A program made the translations under genes and the position numbers. Positions 8,422 to 15,865 of a DNA stretch of 64,000 nucleotides are shown piece by piece; position 1 is the stretch's first letter; each line of letters opens with the position of its first letter. Source of the DNA: [Clostridium] aerotolerans DSM 5434 (GTDB taxonomy: Bacteria > Bacillota > Clostridia > Lachnospirales > Lachnospiraceae); the NCBI RefSeq assembly GCF_000687555.1, contig NZ_JHWJ01000007.1:1-64000 (forward strand), given 5' to 3'. The notes beneath the pieces were generated by a model. That model saw only the letters and a program-made list of their open reading frames with translations, was not told where the DNA came from and did not search any database.

Positions 8422-10798
8422 ATTCATTCTCTCCTTTTTTGTCCCGCTGGCACCAGAATTCTTTTACTACATTCCCTACATTTTTAAGACGGACCTCATA
8501 GTATCCATCCCACTCTCTTGGGAAAAGAGCCTGATAATCAGGCCTTAAAAACCTTTCATCTAACAGAGCTATGATTCCTTCATCCTCCACAGTCCGAATC
8601 ACTCTTCCTGCTGCCTGCATGACTTTATTCATTCCGGGATACTGATAGGCATAATCAAAGCCGTTTTGTTCCTTTTCATCAAAATATCCTTTTAATATCT
8701 CCTGCTCCGTACAGACCATGGGCAGACCGGTTCCTACAATGACGGCACCGATTAACTGGTCAGCCCTTAAATCAATTCCTTCCGAAAAAACTCCTCCCAT
8801 CACGCAGAGAGCTACAAGGGACCGCTCCCTGTCCTTTGAAAACTCCTGGAGAAACTGTTCCCGTTCCTCTTCATTCATGCTGGAAGCCTGAGATAAAAAT
8901 GTAAAACCCAGATTATCGAGAGAAGTCTCCCAAAGAACTTCTTCCACCTCTTTTAAATATTGATAGGAAGGCAGAAATACCATATAGTTTCCCTTTTTTT
9001 CTGAAACAATGGCCTTTAAGTAATCTGCCACCTTCTGATACTCTCTTTTATTTCTTCTTGTATAACGGCTGCTGACATCTCCTGCAACCATCAATAGCCT
9101 TTTTCCCGGATCAAAGGGAGAATGGGCATATACCGCATATTCTTCCTGGTCTCCGCTTAAAAGTTCTTTATAATAGGAAACAGGAAGCAGCGTAGCTGAA
9201 AAAAATACCGTTCCATTTCCTTTATTCAGGCACTCCTTTAAGTTTTTGGAAGGATTTACGCAAAACAGACGAAGCATAAACCGGCCATCGTTTAAAAGCT
9301 CTGTATAAATACGGTAATTCTCATCCAGACGTTCGTAGATATTTATAAAGTCCCTGAGAGCAAAATAAAAATCCAGGACCAGATCACGGTCTTTAAAATC
9401 CTGATGAACCTCCATAAACTTCTCCATCTCCCCAAACAGAGATAAGATTCCGGTAACAAAGAACCGTATATCTTCCAGAATCCGAAAGCTCTCGCATTCC
9501 CGTTTCATTTCAAGAAGCTCTTTGTTGCAGCGGTCTAAAAGCCTTGCAAGCTTTGGATCCATGGTTTTAATGATCTTTTTCACAAGCAGGAAATCTTCCT
9601 TATAGAGTATGGCACTGTACATATCTCTGGCTCTTGGCACCAGATTGTGTGCCTCATCCACCAAAAACAGGTATTCCCCGGAAACCCCTTCGGAAAAATA
9701 CCGTTTCAGCTTTACGTTGGGATCAAATACATAATTATAATCACAGATAATGGAATCCGTCCAACTGCTGATATCAAGACAGAATTCAAAAGGACATACC
9801 TGATGCTTTTTGGCATAAGCTAAAACGATTTCTCTGGTAATTCCGCTCTCTTTATGAAGGATATCATAAACCGCATCTCCTACCCGGTCAAAATGACCCT
9901 TTGCATAAGAACAAGCATCCGGATTGCATTCCGGTGTCTCTAAAAAACAGAGCTTATCTTTTGCGGTTATGGTTACCGTATTGAGAAAGAGTCCCTGCTC
10001 TCTCAAGAGTTCAAAGGCTTCTTCTGCCACACTTCTTGTAATGGTCTTAGCCGTCAGATAAAACAGCTTATCCCCAAGTCCCTCTCCCATGGCTCTTATG
10101 GCCGGATAAATGGTTGAAAGGGTCTTTCCGATCCCGGTAGGTGCCTGTATGAATAAATTCCTCTTTCTTAATATACTTCGGTACACAGACACCACCAGCT
10201 CCTTTTGACCGGAGCGGTAAGGAAATGGGAAAGAGAGCTCCCCGATGGATTCATCCCTTCTTACCTCATGAATGTATAAATATCTGGCCCATTTGACATA
10301 TTCGTGAATCAGTCCCTGAAACCAGGTCTCCAGTTCCTCAAATGTCTTATCCACCTGAAACCGGCGTATTTCCTCTGTCTCCAGATTGCAGTATGTCATC
10401 TGTATGACAGCACCGGGAAGCTTGTGGTCAAAGCAGTAAAAATAGCCATAGCACATGGCCTGGGCCAAGTGAACCGGGAATGGCTCGTCCAGATAGGATA
10501 AATCCATATACATTCCCTTGATCTCATCTATGGTAACACCCTCAGGCTTTTCTATGATTCCGTCGGCCCTGCCCTCAATTAGAATCTGAAACTGGTCCTG
10601 GTCTACCGTATGCTTTAATGATACCTCAGGACGGTAATCCGGTCCCATGCGCCGCTGAATCTTTCTGTGAATCCTGCTGCCTTCCTGCATGGCCATCTTT
10701 TCAGCTGCAGACGTTCTGCGGTTATCAATGTCACCGGACCGCAGTACGTACTCAACAAGATTTCTTACTGATATTTTTATGATTTTGTTATCTGACAT
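8390..10798 (-). CDS. DinG/XPD-like Fe-S helicase with N-terminal PD-(D/E)XK-like domain
   Basis: 802 residues. Residues about 1-170 resemble a RecB/Cas4-like nuclease fold (EGSRIHRKI; EGRADGI followed by TIDEIKG, the D...ExK pattern). Then comes a superfamily 2 helicase: Walker A QAPTGIGKTLST, four Cys around CFLETPECNPDACSY and CPFEFC that fit an Fe-S cluster, the DEAH box LVDEAHNL, and C-terminal motifs FSATLLP and QAAGRVIR. Related DinG proteins unwind 5'-tailed DNA and R-loops. The nuclease-helicase fusion suggests DNA end or flap processing. It heads a two-gene unit with the GNAT. Confidence 0.88.
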   Translation of the reverse strand: MSDNKIIKISVRNLVEYVLRSGDIDNRRTSAAEKMAMQEGSRIHRKIQRRMGPDYRPEVSLKHTVDQDQFQILIEGRADGIIEKPEGVTIDEIKGMYMDLSYLDEPFPVHLAQAMCYGYFYCFDHKLPGAVIQMTYCNLETEEIRRFQVDKTFEELETWFQGLIHEYVKWARYLYIHEVRRDESIGELSFPFPYRSGQKELVVSVYRSILRKRNLFIQAPTGIGKTLSTIYPAIRAMGEGLGDKLFYLTAKTITRSVAEEAFELLREQGLFLNTVTITAKDKLCFLETPECNPDACSYAKGHFDRVGDAVYDILHKESGITREIVLAYAKKHQVCPFEFCLDISSWTDSIICDYNYVFDPNVKLKRYFSEGVSGEYLFLVDEAHNLVPRARDMYSAILYKEDFLLVKKIIKTMDPKLARLLDRCNKELLEMKRECESFRILEDIRFFVTGILSLFGEMEKFMEVHQDFKDRDLVLDFYFALRDFINIYERLDENYRIYTELLNDGRFMLRLFCVNPSKNLKECLNKGNGTVFFSATLLPVSYYKELLSGDQEEYAVYAHSPFDPGKRLLMVAGDVSSRYTRRNKREYQKVADYLKAIVSEKKGNYMVFLPSYQYLKEVEEVLWETSLDNLGFTFLSQASSMNEEEREQFLQEFSKDRERSLVALCVMGGVFSEGIDLRADQLIGAVIVGTGLPMVCTEQEILKGYFDEKEQNGFDYAYQYPGMNKVMQAAGRVIRTVEDEGIIALLDERFLRPDYQALFPREWDGYYEVRLKNVGNVVKEFWCQRDKKGENEYEEDIETSPK

Positions 10799-10847
10799 AT
10801 TTCTCCATTCCTTTTAGGGGTGAGAGTCTGGCTTCACAGACATACAC

Positions 10848-10886
10848 AAAAAAAGGAAACTGTATGCCCCCTGGCTTACAATTCCC
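10848..10886 (-). terminator. Terminator of the HPr-like gene
   Basis: On the minus strand GGGAATTGTA pairs with TACAGTTTCC (10855-10864 with 10877-10886), with one mismatch and one G-U pair, followed by seven T (10848-10854). Confidence 0.7.
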
Positions 10887-10902
10887 TTTATAGATTGTTT
10901 GC

Positions 10903-11145
10903 TTATGCTGCGGAACACTTCTCCGGAGCCTTCTCCTTTAAAAATGCTTCAAAATCTGCATCTTCCCCATGGAGTTCCACGGTCAACACCTGCGTTAAAT
11001 CCAGGCTTAAAACTCCTAATATAGACTTCGCGTCAATGGTCACTCTATTGTAATATACGTCTATGTCGAATTTACATTTTGCAGCAGCGGTAACAAACTT
11101 TTTTGCCTCAGCAACGGTAGGCAGCATGATCTTATACTGTTTCAT
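10903..11145 (-). CDS. HPr-like protein without the active-site histidine
   Basis: 80 residues, the length of HPr of the phosphotransferase system. The middle part VTIDAKSILGVLSLDL aligns with the HPr Ser46 region (K-S-I-[ML]-G-V-[ML]-S-L). The site of the phosphorylatable His15 (normally G-[IL]-H-A-R-P) is replaced by LPTVAEAKKF. The protein therefore cannot relay phosphate from enzyme I, and a regulatory or structural role is inferred. The Ser in KSILG, the HPr kinase site, is kept. ATG at 11145 follows AAAGGAG by eight bases. It has its own promoter and terminator. Confidence 0.82.
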   Translation of the reverse strand: MKQYKIMLPTVAEAKKFVTAAAKCKFDIDVYYNRVTIDAKSILGVLSLDLTQVLTVELHGEDADFEAFLKEKAPEKCSAA

Positions 11146-11186
11146 AATCAAAACTCCTTTTAAAATAAAGAAAAAGTCACTAATTA

Positions 11187-11215
11187 CTTATATCATGATT
11201 GACACGATTTGTCAA
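11187..11215 (-). promoter_or_regulatory. Promoter of the HPr-like gene with an inverted repeat over -35
   Basis: On the minus strand TTGACA (11210-11215), a 17-bp spacer and TATAAG (11187-11192). The -35 hexamer is one arm of a perfect inverted repeat, TTGACA-N5-TGTCAA (11199-11215), a possible operator. Confidence 0.7.
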
Positions 11216-11519
11216 ATTATGCTCCGGACTTGATCCTATCTTCTTTTTTGTGCATATTTCGCAGTGGCCGCACTTCATATGCAGGAATTTCGATACATCT
11301 TTCTGCTGAGGTTCCTTTTATATAGGGAATCATTGTCTTATTCTTATTCAATTATTTCAAGCTTATGTTATGGAACTGTTATTTCTTTAAAATGTGAAAT
11401 AATGGAGCATAACGGATCAGTTAAAAATAAACCTTAAAATCTTAAAGTCGATTTAATTTTACCACAATCGGATTCCCTTTAATAGTAGAATAAATTTTTT
11501 ATTTTATTCGAAAAAATGG
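11216..11519. other. Intergenic, no gene seen
   Basis: About 300 bases between the HPr-like promoter and the tRNA-Trp promoter. I see no convincing coding frame, hairpin or repeat. Confidence 0.6.
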
Positions 11520-11548
11520 TTGCAATTTAAAAACTTCTATGCTATACT
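11520..11548 (+). promoter_or_regulatory. tRNA-Trp promoter
   Basis: TTGCAA (11520-11525), a 17-bp spacer and TATACT (11543-11548), about 38 bp ahead of the tRNA. Confidence 0.75.
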
Positions 11549-11586
11549 TTCTAGGTGCTCGGGTGAGGGCACAAAAAGCTTACCAA

Positions 11587-11657
11587 AGGGGAATAGTTCA
11601 ATGGTAGAGCAACGGTCTCCAAAACCGTAAATGGGGGTTCGAGCCCCTCTTCCCCTG
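11587..11657 (+). tRNA. tRNA-Trp (anticodon CCA)
   Basis: Acceptor AGGGGAA pairs with TTCCCCT, the anticodon stem ACGGT/ACCGT encloses loop CTCCAAA, and the T arm contains TTCGAGC. The 3' CCA is not encoded. The last 20 bases of the gene lie inside the attachment core of the integrated element, so this intact tRNA was rebuilt at integration or kept on the left side. Confidence 0.95.
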
Positions 11658-11659
11658 CT
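11638..11659 (+). repeat. attL core: 22-bp direct repeat in the tRNA-Trp 3' end
   Basis: The T loop and 3' acceptor of tRNA-Trp plus two bases (starts TTCGAGCCCC, ends TTCCCCTGCT) recur exactly at 15866-15887. This is the classic footprint of site-specific integration by a tyrosine recombinase. Confidence 0.93.
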
Positions 11660-11667
11660 CGTAGAGT

Positions 11668-11713
11668 CTCAGAATTCTTGATATAATCAAGATTTTGAGG
11701 CTTTTTATTTTTT
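11668..11713 (+). terminator. Replacement terminator for tRNA-Trp supplied by the element
   Basis: CTCAGAATTCTTGAT (11668-11682) pairs with ATCAAGATTTTGAG (11686-11699) with one bulge, followed by a T-rich run. The ancestral tRNA terminator was displaced to the other side of the element (15893-15928). Confidence 0.75.
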
Positions 11714-11718
11714 AGGAA

Positions 11719-11736
11719 TGTGCCCAGATGTGCCCA
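11719..11736 (+). repeat. Paired TGTGCCCA repeats, candidate integrase arm sites
   Basis: TGTGCCCA occurs at 11719-11726 and 11729-11736, ten bases apart, one helical turn. A third copy is at 15850-15857 next to attR. This position, inside each end of the element, is that of arm-type integrase binding sites. Confidence 0.45.
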
Positions 11737-12907
11737 TTAGAATGCACTCTGAATCATACTCAACGTTTCTTCCTTTGGAAGTGGATTATAAATATATCCT
11801 AAAGTTGTTTGTGCGTCGGTATGACCTAGTAAAGCTCTGATTTCATCAGTCGGAGCTCCACTTGCGTCTAGTTTGCTAGCAAATGTCTTTCTTATCTTGT
11901 GTGTTGATTTGTTGGATATTTCAGCCTTCTTACATGCCCACCTAAGTGCATTGCTTATATTATTAGTATTTAGATGGTCACAGCCTTTTTTGAAAATATA
12001 ATCACTACTAACATTCTTATTGTCTCGTATTCTTATTACATTTTCTAATATATCAAGTGCTTTTGGAATAATATATATATATCTGCTCGTATAAGTTTTT
12101 GTATGATCCTCTATTACCCATTTGTAACTAATAGTACCATCATCTAATCTTTCCCTTATATGAACCTCTTCCCTCTCAACAGAAAGATAACGTTCTCTCA
12201 TATTAACATTTTCCCATTTTAACGCAACCAATTCTCCAACTCTGAGCTCTGAGACCACAGTATAAGTTAAATAGTATTGCAAGATAAGATTCATTCTGAT
12301 TCGTATTATACATTTCCTGACACATAGCTATTAGTTTATCGATATCGTCACCAACAAAAACCTGTGTTTCTGGTGACTTTTTTGAAATCTGCCTACACTT
12401 AACCGATATTTTTATTGCGGCCCATGGATTAGTCTTAATTAAATTTTTTCTATAAGTATAATCCCAAATACCTCCGATTATCACTTTGACGTTTTGCCAC
12501 TCTTTACGCGTCATATTGTTATCTTTTATAAGACTGTTTGCCCACGACTCTAAATCTAAAGTAGTTAGTGTTTTCATGTTTTTATTACAGATTGTAGAGT
12601 TAATACAATATCGCCTCCAATGATTGGTGTGCCTATATATTGTGTTCTCTGAATTTGTAATAGATTTTTTATACGGTAATCACTTCTCATACATGTCGTT
12701 CATTGTTAAATTTTCTTCGTCGGTTATTCCATAATGTTCAGCCAATTTTAATAAAAGCTCATTTTCTGTATTTCCTTTAACCTTTTTTCTACCACTTTGC
12801 TTTTCATTGTCTTCAACGTGAGTTTGCCACCTTGGATCTTTTGCGTTCTCTGATGGCGGAGTTATCTTATACTTATGAATTTCTTTAACCTCTTCTATCA
12901 TTTTCAT
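11737..12907 (-). pseudogene. int: Tyrosine integrase, broken by a TGA and a 7-bp duplication
   Basis: Three pieces line up as one integrase of about 390 residues. (1) 12907-12683 encodes the arm-binding N-domain (RWQTHVEDNEKQSGRKKVKG). It ends in TGA at 12680-12682, after which the same frame continues (LPYKKSITNSENTIYRH), fitting a lost Trp codon. (2) The core-binding domain runs on in frame through LATTD-like TLTTLDLESW to NLYCGLR. (3) A tandem 7-bp duplication (12240-12253) then shifts frame exactly at the box I catalytic Arg (GLR-VGELVALKW). The remaining catalytic domain is intact to its end: THKIRKTF, LGHTDAQTT, and the Tyr in LGYIYNP. Only the two lesions stand between this and a whole enzyme. 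Confidence 0.9.
12240..12253. repeat. 7-bp tandem duplication CTCTGAG x2 inside int
   Basis: Two perfect adjacent copies of CTCTGAG (12240-12246 and 12247-12253). Deleting one copy restores the frame and the canonical CGLRVGELVALKW of tyrosine recombinases. Confidence 0.92.
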
Positions 12908-12967
12908 ATTAACTTGTCACTCATATACTCTTTGCCTCCGCTTATTATTTTAGCCTTCCTATTGCAT

Positions 12968-12997
12968 AATAAAAAGCGCTGTCTATAAGACAACGCT
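12968..12997 (-). terminator. Terminator after the secreted/membrane protein pair
   Basis: On the minus strand AGCG-TTGTCT pairs with AGACAGCGCT around loop TAT (12975-12997; one mismatch), followed by TTTTTATTAT. It ends the transcript of the 13254-14090 and 13057-13254 genes ahead of int. Confidence 0.75.
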
Positions 12998-13056
12998 CTT
13001 ATTCTTTCGCTATATTAAATCAGTACAGTATAATTGATAATTACAGAAAAATGGAT

Positions 13057-13254
13057 TTATTTATTATCCTTGATATACTTTATAATTAATTCTGAAACTA
13101 CAATTACAATTAACACAAATATAATTCGCCAACTATTATCTTTAATAATATTTACCCATTTAGCATGGGTAGTAACTTTATCTGCTATTAACATTCCACA
13201 AATAATTAAAATATAGCCTAAGTTTGAAATAATCTTATTTAATAATGTTTTCAT
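13057..13254 (-). CDS. Small two-span membrane protein, candidate immunity partner
   Basis: 65 residues with two hydrophobic helices (about residues 13-25, GYILIICGMLIAD; and 43-60, WRIIFVLIVIVV) joined by a polar loop, and Lys-rich ends. I recognise no family. Its ATG overlaps the stop of the secreted-protein gene upstream (TAATG), so translation is coupled. A secreted protein followed by a tiny multi-span protein is the layout of many bacteriocin-immunity pairs; that function is inference only. A terminator follows. Confidence 0.7.
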   Translation of the reverse strand: MKTLLNKIISNLGYILIICGMLIADKVTTHAKWVNIIKDNSWRIIFVLIVIVVSELIIKYIKDNK

Positions 13255-14090
13255 TAATTTTTATAGTCCTGTGCATAGGAAGTTGTTGTAACTATTTGAA
13301 CAACCGTAGCTCGATTGCTATCTGTGTAAAAGGTTCGATTTGTTCGTTCTACTGCTTTTTGTTGCACTGCCGCATTAGGTATTTCAGTCCATCTGAAACT
13401 TACCACCTCATTATAATATGTCTTTTTTGCGTTCATTTGAACAATATAATTAACAATAACTGATGTTGCGGTTACTGCTATTTTTGCTCTTTTATCGATA
13501 TTTGAAAATTTAACAATAGCATTAATTACGGCCGAGACTGACATAGAGGTTGTTCCAGTTATAGCTTTTGTCTTTTTAAATGTTCCCCATTCAACGAAAG
13601 TATTACTAACAGGATATCCACTCCATGTTCCATTTAGTTGTATTAAACGATTTGTAGATTCTTCTATTTTATCCTCGTTCAAATCTAGTTTATCTACAGT
13701 AGTTTTTCCATTTTCGTTGATTGTAGTTGTAACAACATTATTTTTTACAACTACAGTTTCAGTACGAACTAATATTTCTTTACCGGCCTTTATATTATAA
13801 ACTTTTGAGTTTGCATATGTAAGATCATTATTAGCTTCCCCATACACTTTGTAATTCATACCATTTTCATCATAAGTATAAACTAGCTTTTTTAATCTAT
13901 CAGTTGCCTGTCTATTTACACTGTTTGAATTACTTGATTCAAGCAGTCCTTCTACACTACCTACTTCGTATCTTATATTTTTTCTTACGATGTTATCAGT
14001 TTCCGTCTGCGCAAATGAGCTAATAGTTGATGTCAACATAATACTCATCATTAATAAAACCGATGTAATTCTTTTTAGCAAATTATTCAT
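13254..14090 (-). CDS. Secreted protein of unknown function on the tRNA-Trp element
   Basis: 278 residues. The signal peptide is MNNLLKRITSVLLMMS with cleavage after SSFA-QT. The mature part (about 250 residues) is Thr/Val/Asn-rich, with a beta-strand-like run (VVVKNNVVTTTINENGK) and a hydrophobic, Ala-rich segment (SVSAVINAIVKF and IAVTATSVIVNYIV) that could insert in membranes. No cysteine is seen in the mature part. ATG 14090 has GGGAGG upstream; a second strong site (AAGGAGG) serves an in-frame GTG at 14150, which would add 20 residues before the signal peptide. I do not recognise the family. Coupled to the 2-TM gene downstream. Confidence 0.72.
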   Translation of the reverse strand: MNNLLKRITSVLLMMSIMLTSTISSFAQTETDNIVRKNIRYEVGSVEGLLESSNSNSVNRQATDRLKKLVYTYDENGMNYKVYGEANNDLTYANSKVYNIKAGKEILVRTETVVVKNNVVTTTINENGKTTVDKLDLNEDKIEESTNRLIQLNGTWSGYPVSNTFVEWGTFKKTKAITGTTSMSVSAVINAIVKFSNIDKRAKIAVTATSVIVNYIVQMNAKKTYYNEVVSFRWTEIPNAAVQQKAVERTNRTFYTDSNRATVVQIVTTTSYAQDYKN

Positions 14091-14156
14091 TTTTACCCTC
14101 CCAAGATTATTATTGTAATTTTGCATACTATGGCTAATTATCCTTAACACTTTCAC

Positions 14157-14666
14157 CTCCTTATATCGTCAACTAACCTTTTTTTAGTATGCTTTCTTAT
14201 AACATACATCTTAGTTCAACTCAACCCATATGCCAATTTTGTACATGTTGAATTCCAAATTTTGCATTATTAAAATCTCAAATCTATAAAATGTACTTTT
14301 CATTTACTCATAAATCGTCCATGAGATTGATTGTTTTATTGATTAAATTTCAAAACAAAAGAACTATCAGCTCAACATCAATAGTTCGTAGTTCGTAAGA
14401 AATATTATGAAATTGGATTTCAGCAACAATCTAGATTCTTATTATGCTTTTGCAATTATACTTTCTTAATTCTACTAAATAAGGCAACTGTTTATGTATT
14501 ATTTTATCAAATCAAGAAGCTATATACCGATTTAAAAGTTGGTACATAGCTTCTTAATTAATTTTCCTATTTAAGTTTAGAAGGTCTGTAAATAAAGAAA
14601 TATCATTTGATGTCATAACATTGTCACATTCATCTTAGAATTTCATTACTATTACGAAAAATAAAT
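14157..14666. other. AT-rich intergenic stretch of the element
   Basis: No coding frame can be supported. It contains a bidirectional hairpin (14514-14555) and a weaker AACTAT/ATAGTT stem near 14360-14385. Confidence 0.5.
14514..14555. terminator. Hairpin, probable bidirectional terminator
   Basis: AAGAAGCTATATACC (14514-14528) pairs with GGTACATAGCTTCTT (14541-14555) with one mismatch. AT-rich tracts flank it on both sides. It could end transcription coming from 15301. Confidence 0.6.
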
Positions 14667-14897
14667 TTACCTATCTATTAACGCATCTATTACATTGTCT
14701 TTTTTAGAGAGATACCAAGAAAGACAATACTCTAAATCCATTAAACATTGGCTAGCTATCTGGTGAAATCCACACTTTTTTTGCTGGTTGGATTGCTTTT
14801 CCATAAGATATTAACTTTAACCTTTCTAGAAACTGGATAAACCAGAGGTTTTGTTACATCGTTGTTGCCAATGTTTAAGCTCATTTAAAATCTCCAT
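14667..14897 (-). pseudogene. Possible decayed small gene
   Basis: One frame on the minus strand reads MEILNELKHWQQRCNK and then, after three stops in about 20 bases, continues as MEKQSNQQKKCGFHQIASQ for 45 codons to TAA. Composition is protein-like and the two parts share a frame, which suggests one gene interrupted by mutations. An overlapping ATG (14877) with GGAG upstream opens another 42-codon frame. Neither is recognised. Confidence 0.3.
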
Positions 14898-14911
14898 TAT
14901 CAATATATTAA

Positions 14912-15301
14912 TTAGTTATTAATTGTAACAGTTCTCGTTATAGTGTTATATGGAGAACTATCAGAAGTAACACTAACTTTAAATGTATGACTACCTGATG
15001 TAACAGGCCCACAGTCATAATAGCGGTCAAAACCAATTGGCGTGCCAGCATTAATTGAATCGTACCAAAATTCCTTTGTCTTAGCACCATCGTATGTGGC
15101 AACTGATCTACCATGACCTATTGTTCTTACTACAACATATACATGACCATTCATAGAATCTAGAGCAGGACTTCCAAAGTTACTATTCCAAACTCCTTTT
15201 TCTATAATACTCACGCTTGAGACCGGCGCCGCAAAGGCAGTCATTGAAAATGCCATAAAAATAGAAATCGTGATTAATAATGTTGATATTACTCTTTTCA
15301 T
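14912..15301 (-). CDS. Secreted small protein of unknown function
   Basis: 129 residues with a clear signal peptide (MKRVISTLLITISIFMAF, cleavage after TAFA-AP) and a mature part of about 100 residues. Alternating strands (HVYVVVRTIG, HTFKVSVTSD, TITRTVTIN) suggest an all-beta fold. One Cys is seen (YYDCGPV). ATG 15301 follows AGAGGAAA; the upstream in-frame start has no ribosome site. I do not recognise it. It lies on the tRNA-Trp element and probably heads a transcript towards the 14897 remnant. Confidence 0.7.
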   Translation of the reverse strand: MKRVISTLLITISIFMAFSMTAFAAPVSSVSIIEKGVWNSNFGSPALDSMNGHVYVVVRTIGHGRSVATYDGAKTKEFWYDSINAGTPIGFDRYYDCGPVTSGSHTFKVSVTSDSSPYNTITRTVTINN

Positions 15302-15539
15302 ATACTTTTTCCTCTCTCTCATACAGTAGAATTAATATCCTTACTTGCCCCCTAAACTCATATATACATTACCATAATTATCCATTTAATTCAAGTATCG
15401 GCGTAGGCCACTAATCCGTATTTTTTTAATTAACCCTTATGAAATCTTGTTTTCATATAAAATAGAAGCAATCAGTTATGCACTTACTGATTGCTTACTT
15501 TTTAAATTATTTATCGTTTAAAGAAATATTTATGTATGA
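15302..15539. other. Non-coding stretch with a hairpin
   Basis: No coding frame is seen. AAGCAATCAGT (15466-15476) pairs perfectly with ACTGATTGCTT (15486-15496) and is followed on the plus strand by ACTTTTTAAATT, a terminator-like hairpin with no intact gene upstream on that strand. Confidence 0.6.
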
Positions 15540-15833
15540 GAGATAAAAGGATATGTTAAAAACAATCCTATGAACTTAATTAAAAGGATGAAAAAGGAGT
15601 CCGTAAAAGAATACAAGACGTTCACTTTTGAAGAAGTTCAAAAACTGATAAGGAATGCACGTCCGAAATGGCTAGGGGATTAAATTTTGCCAGCATATCA
15701 CACGGGAATGAGGAGGTGTGAATGTTATGGTCTACATTGGGAGAGATTGATTTTAATGAAAAATTGATTATGGTTGTAAGGAGCGTAACTGCAACGCAGC
15801 CAAACGAAAGACTGATTACTGAGCCTACCTCCT
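15540..15833 (+). pseudogene. Relic of a second tyrosine integrase
   Basis: The plus strand reads GYVKNNPMNLIKRMKK, YKTFTFEEVQKLIRNARP and KWLGD, then TAA (15681). The same frame continues as ILPAYHTGMRRCECYGLHWE, and after a frameshift near 15743 as EIDFNEKLIMVVRSVT. This is the end of a core-binding domain and box I of a phage-type integrase (normally TGMRRGE.LGLRW.DIDF). Both ends are missing. It is a different integrase from the one at 11737-12907 and in the opposite orientation. Confidence 0.82.
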
Positions 15834-15849
15834 TATTTTACTATGTTTT

Positions 15850-15857
15850 TGTGCCCA
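15850..15857 (+). repeat. Third TGTGCCCA repeat, beside attR
   Basis: Identical to the pair at 11719-11736, nine bases from the attR core. Confidence 0.45.
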
Positions 15858-15865
15858 ACCGTATA

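Noticed and set aside
13034-13463. Plus-strand frames over the small membrane and secreted protein genes
   Set aside because: They oppose genes with ribosome sites and coupling, and have no start signals of their own.
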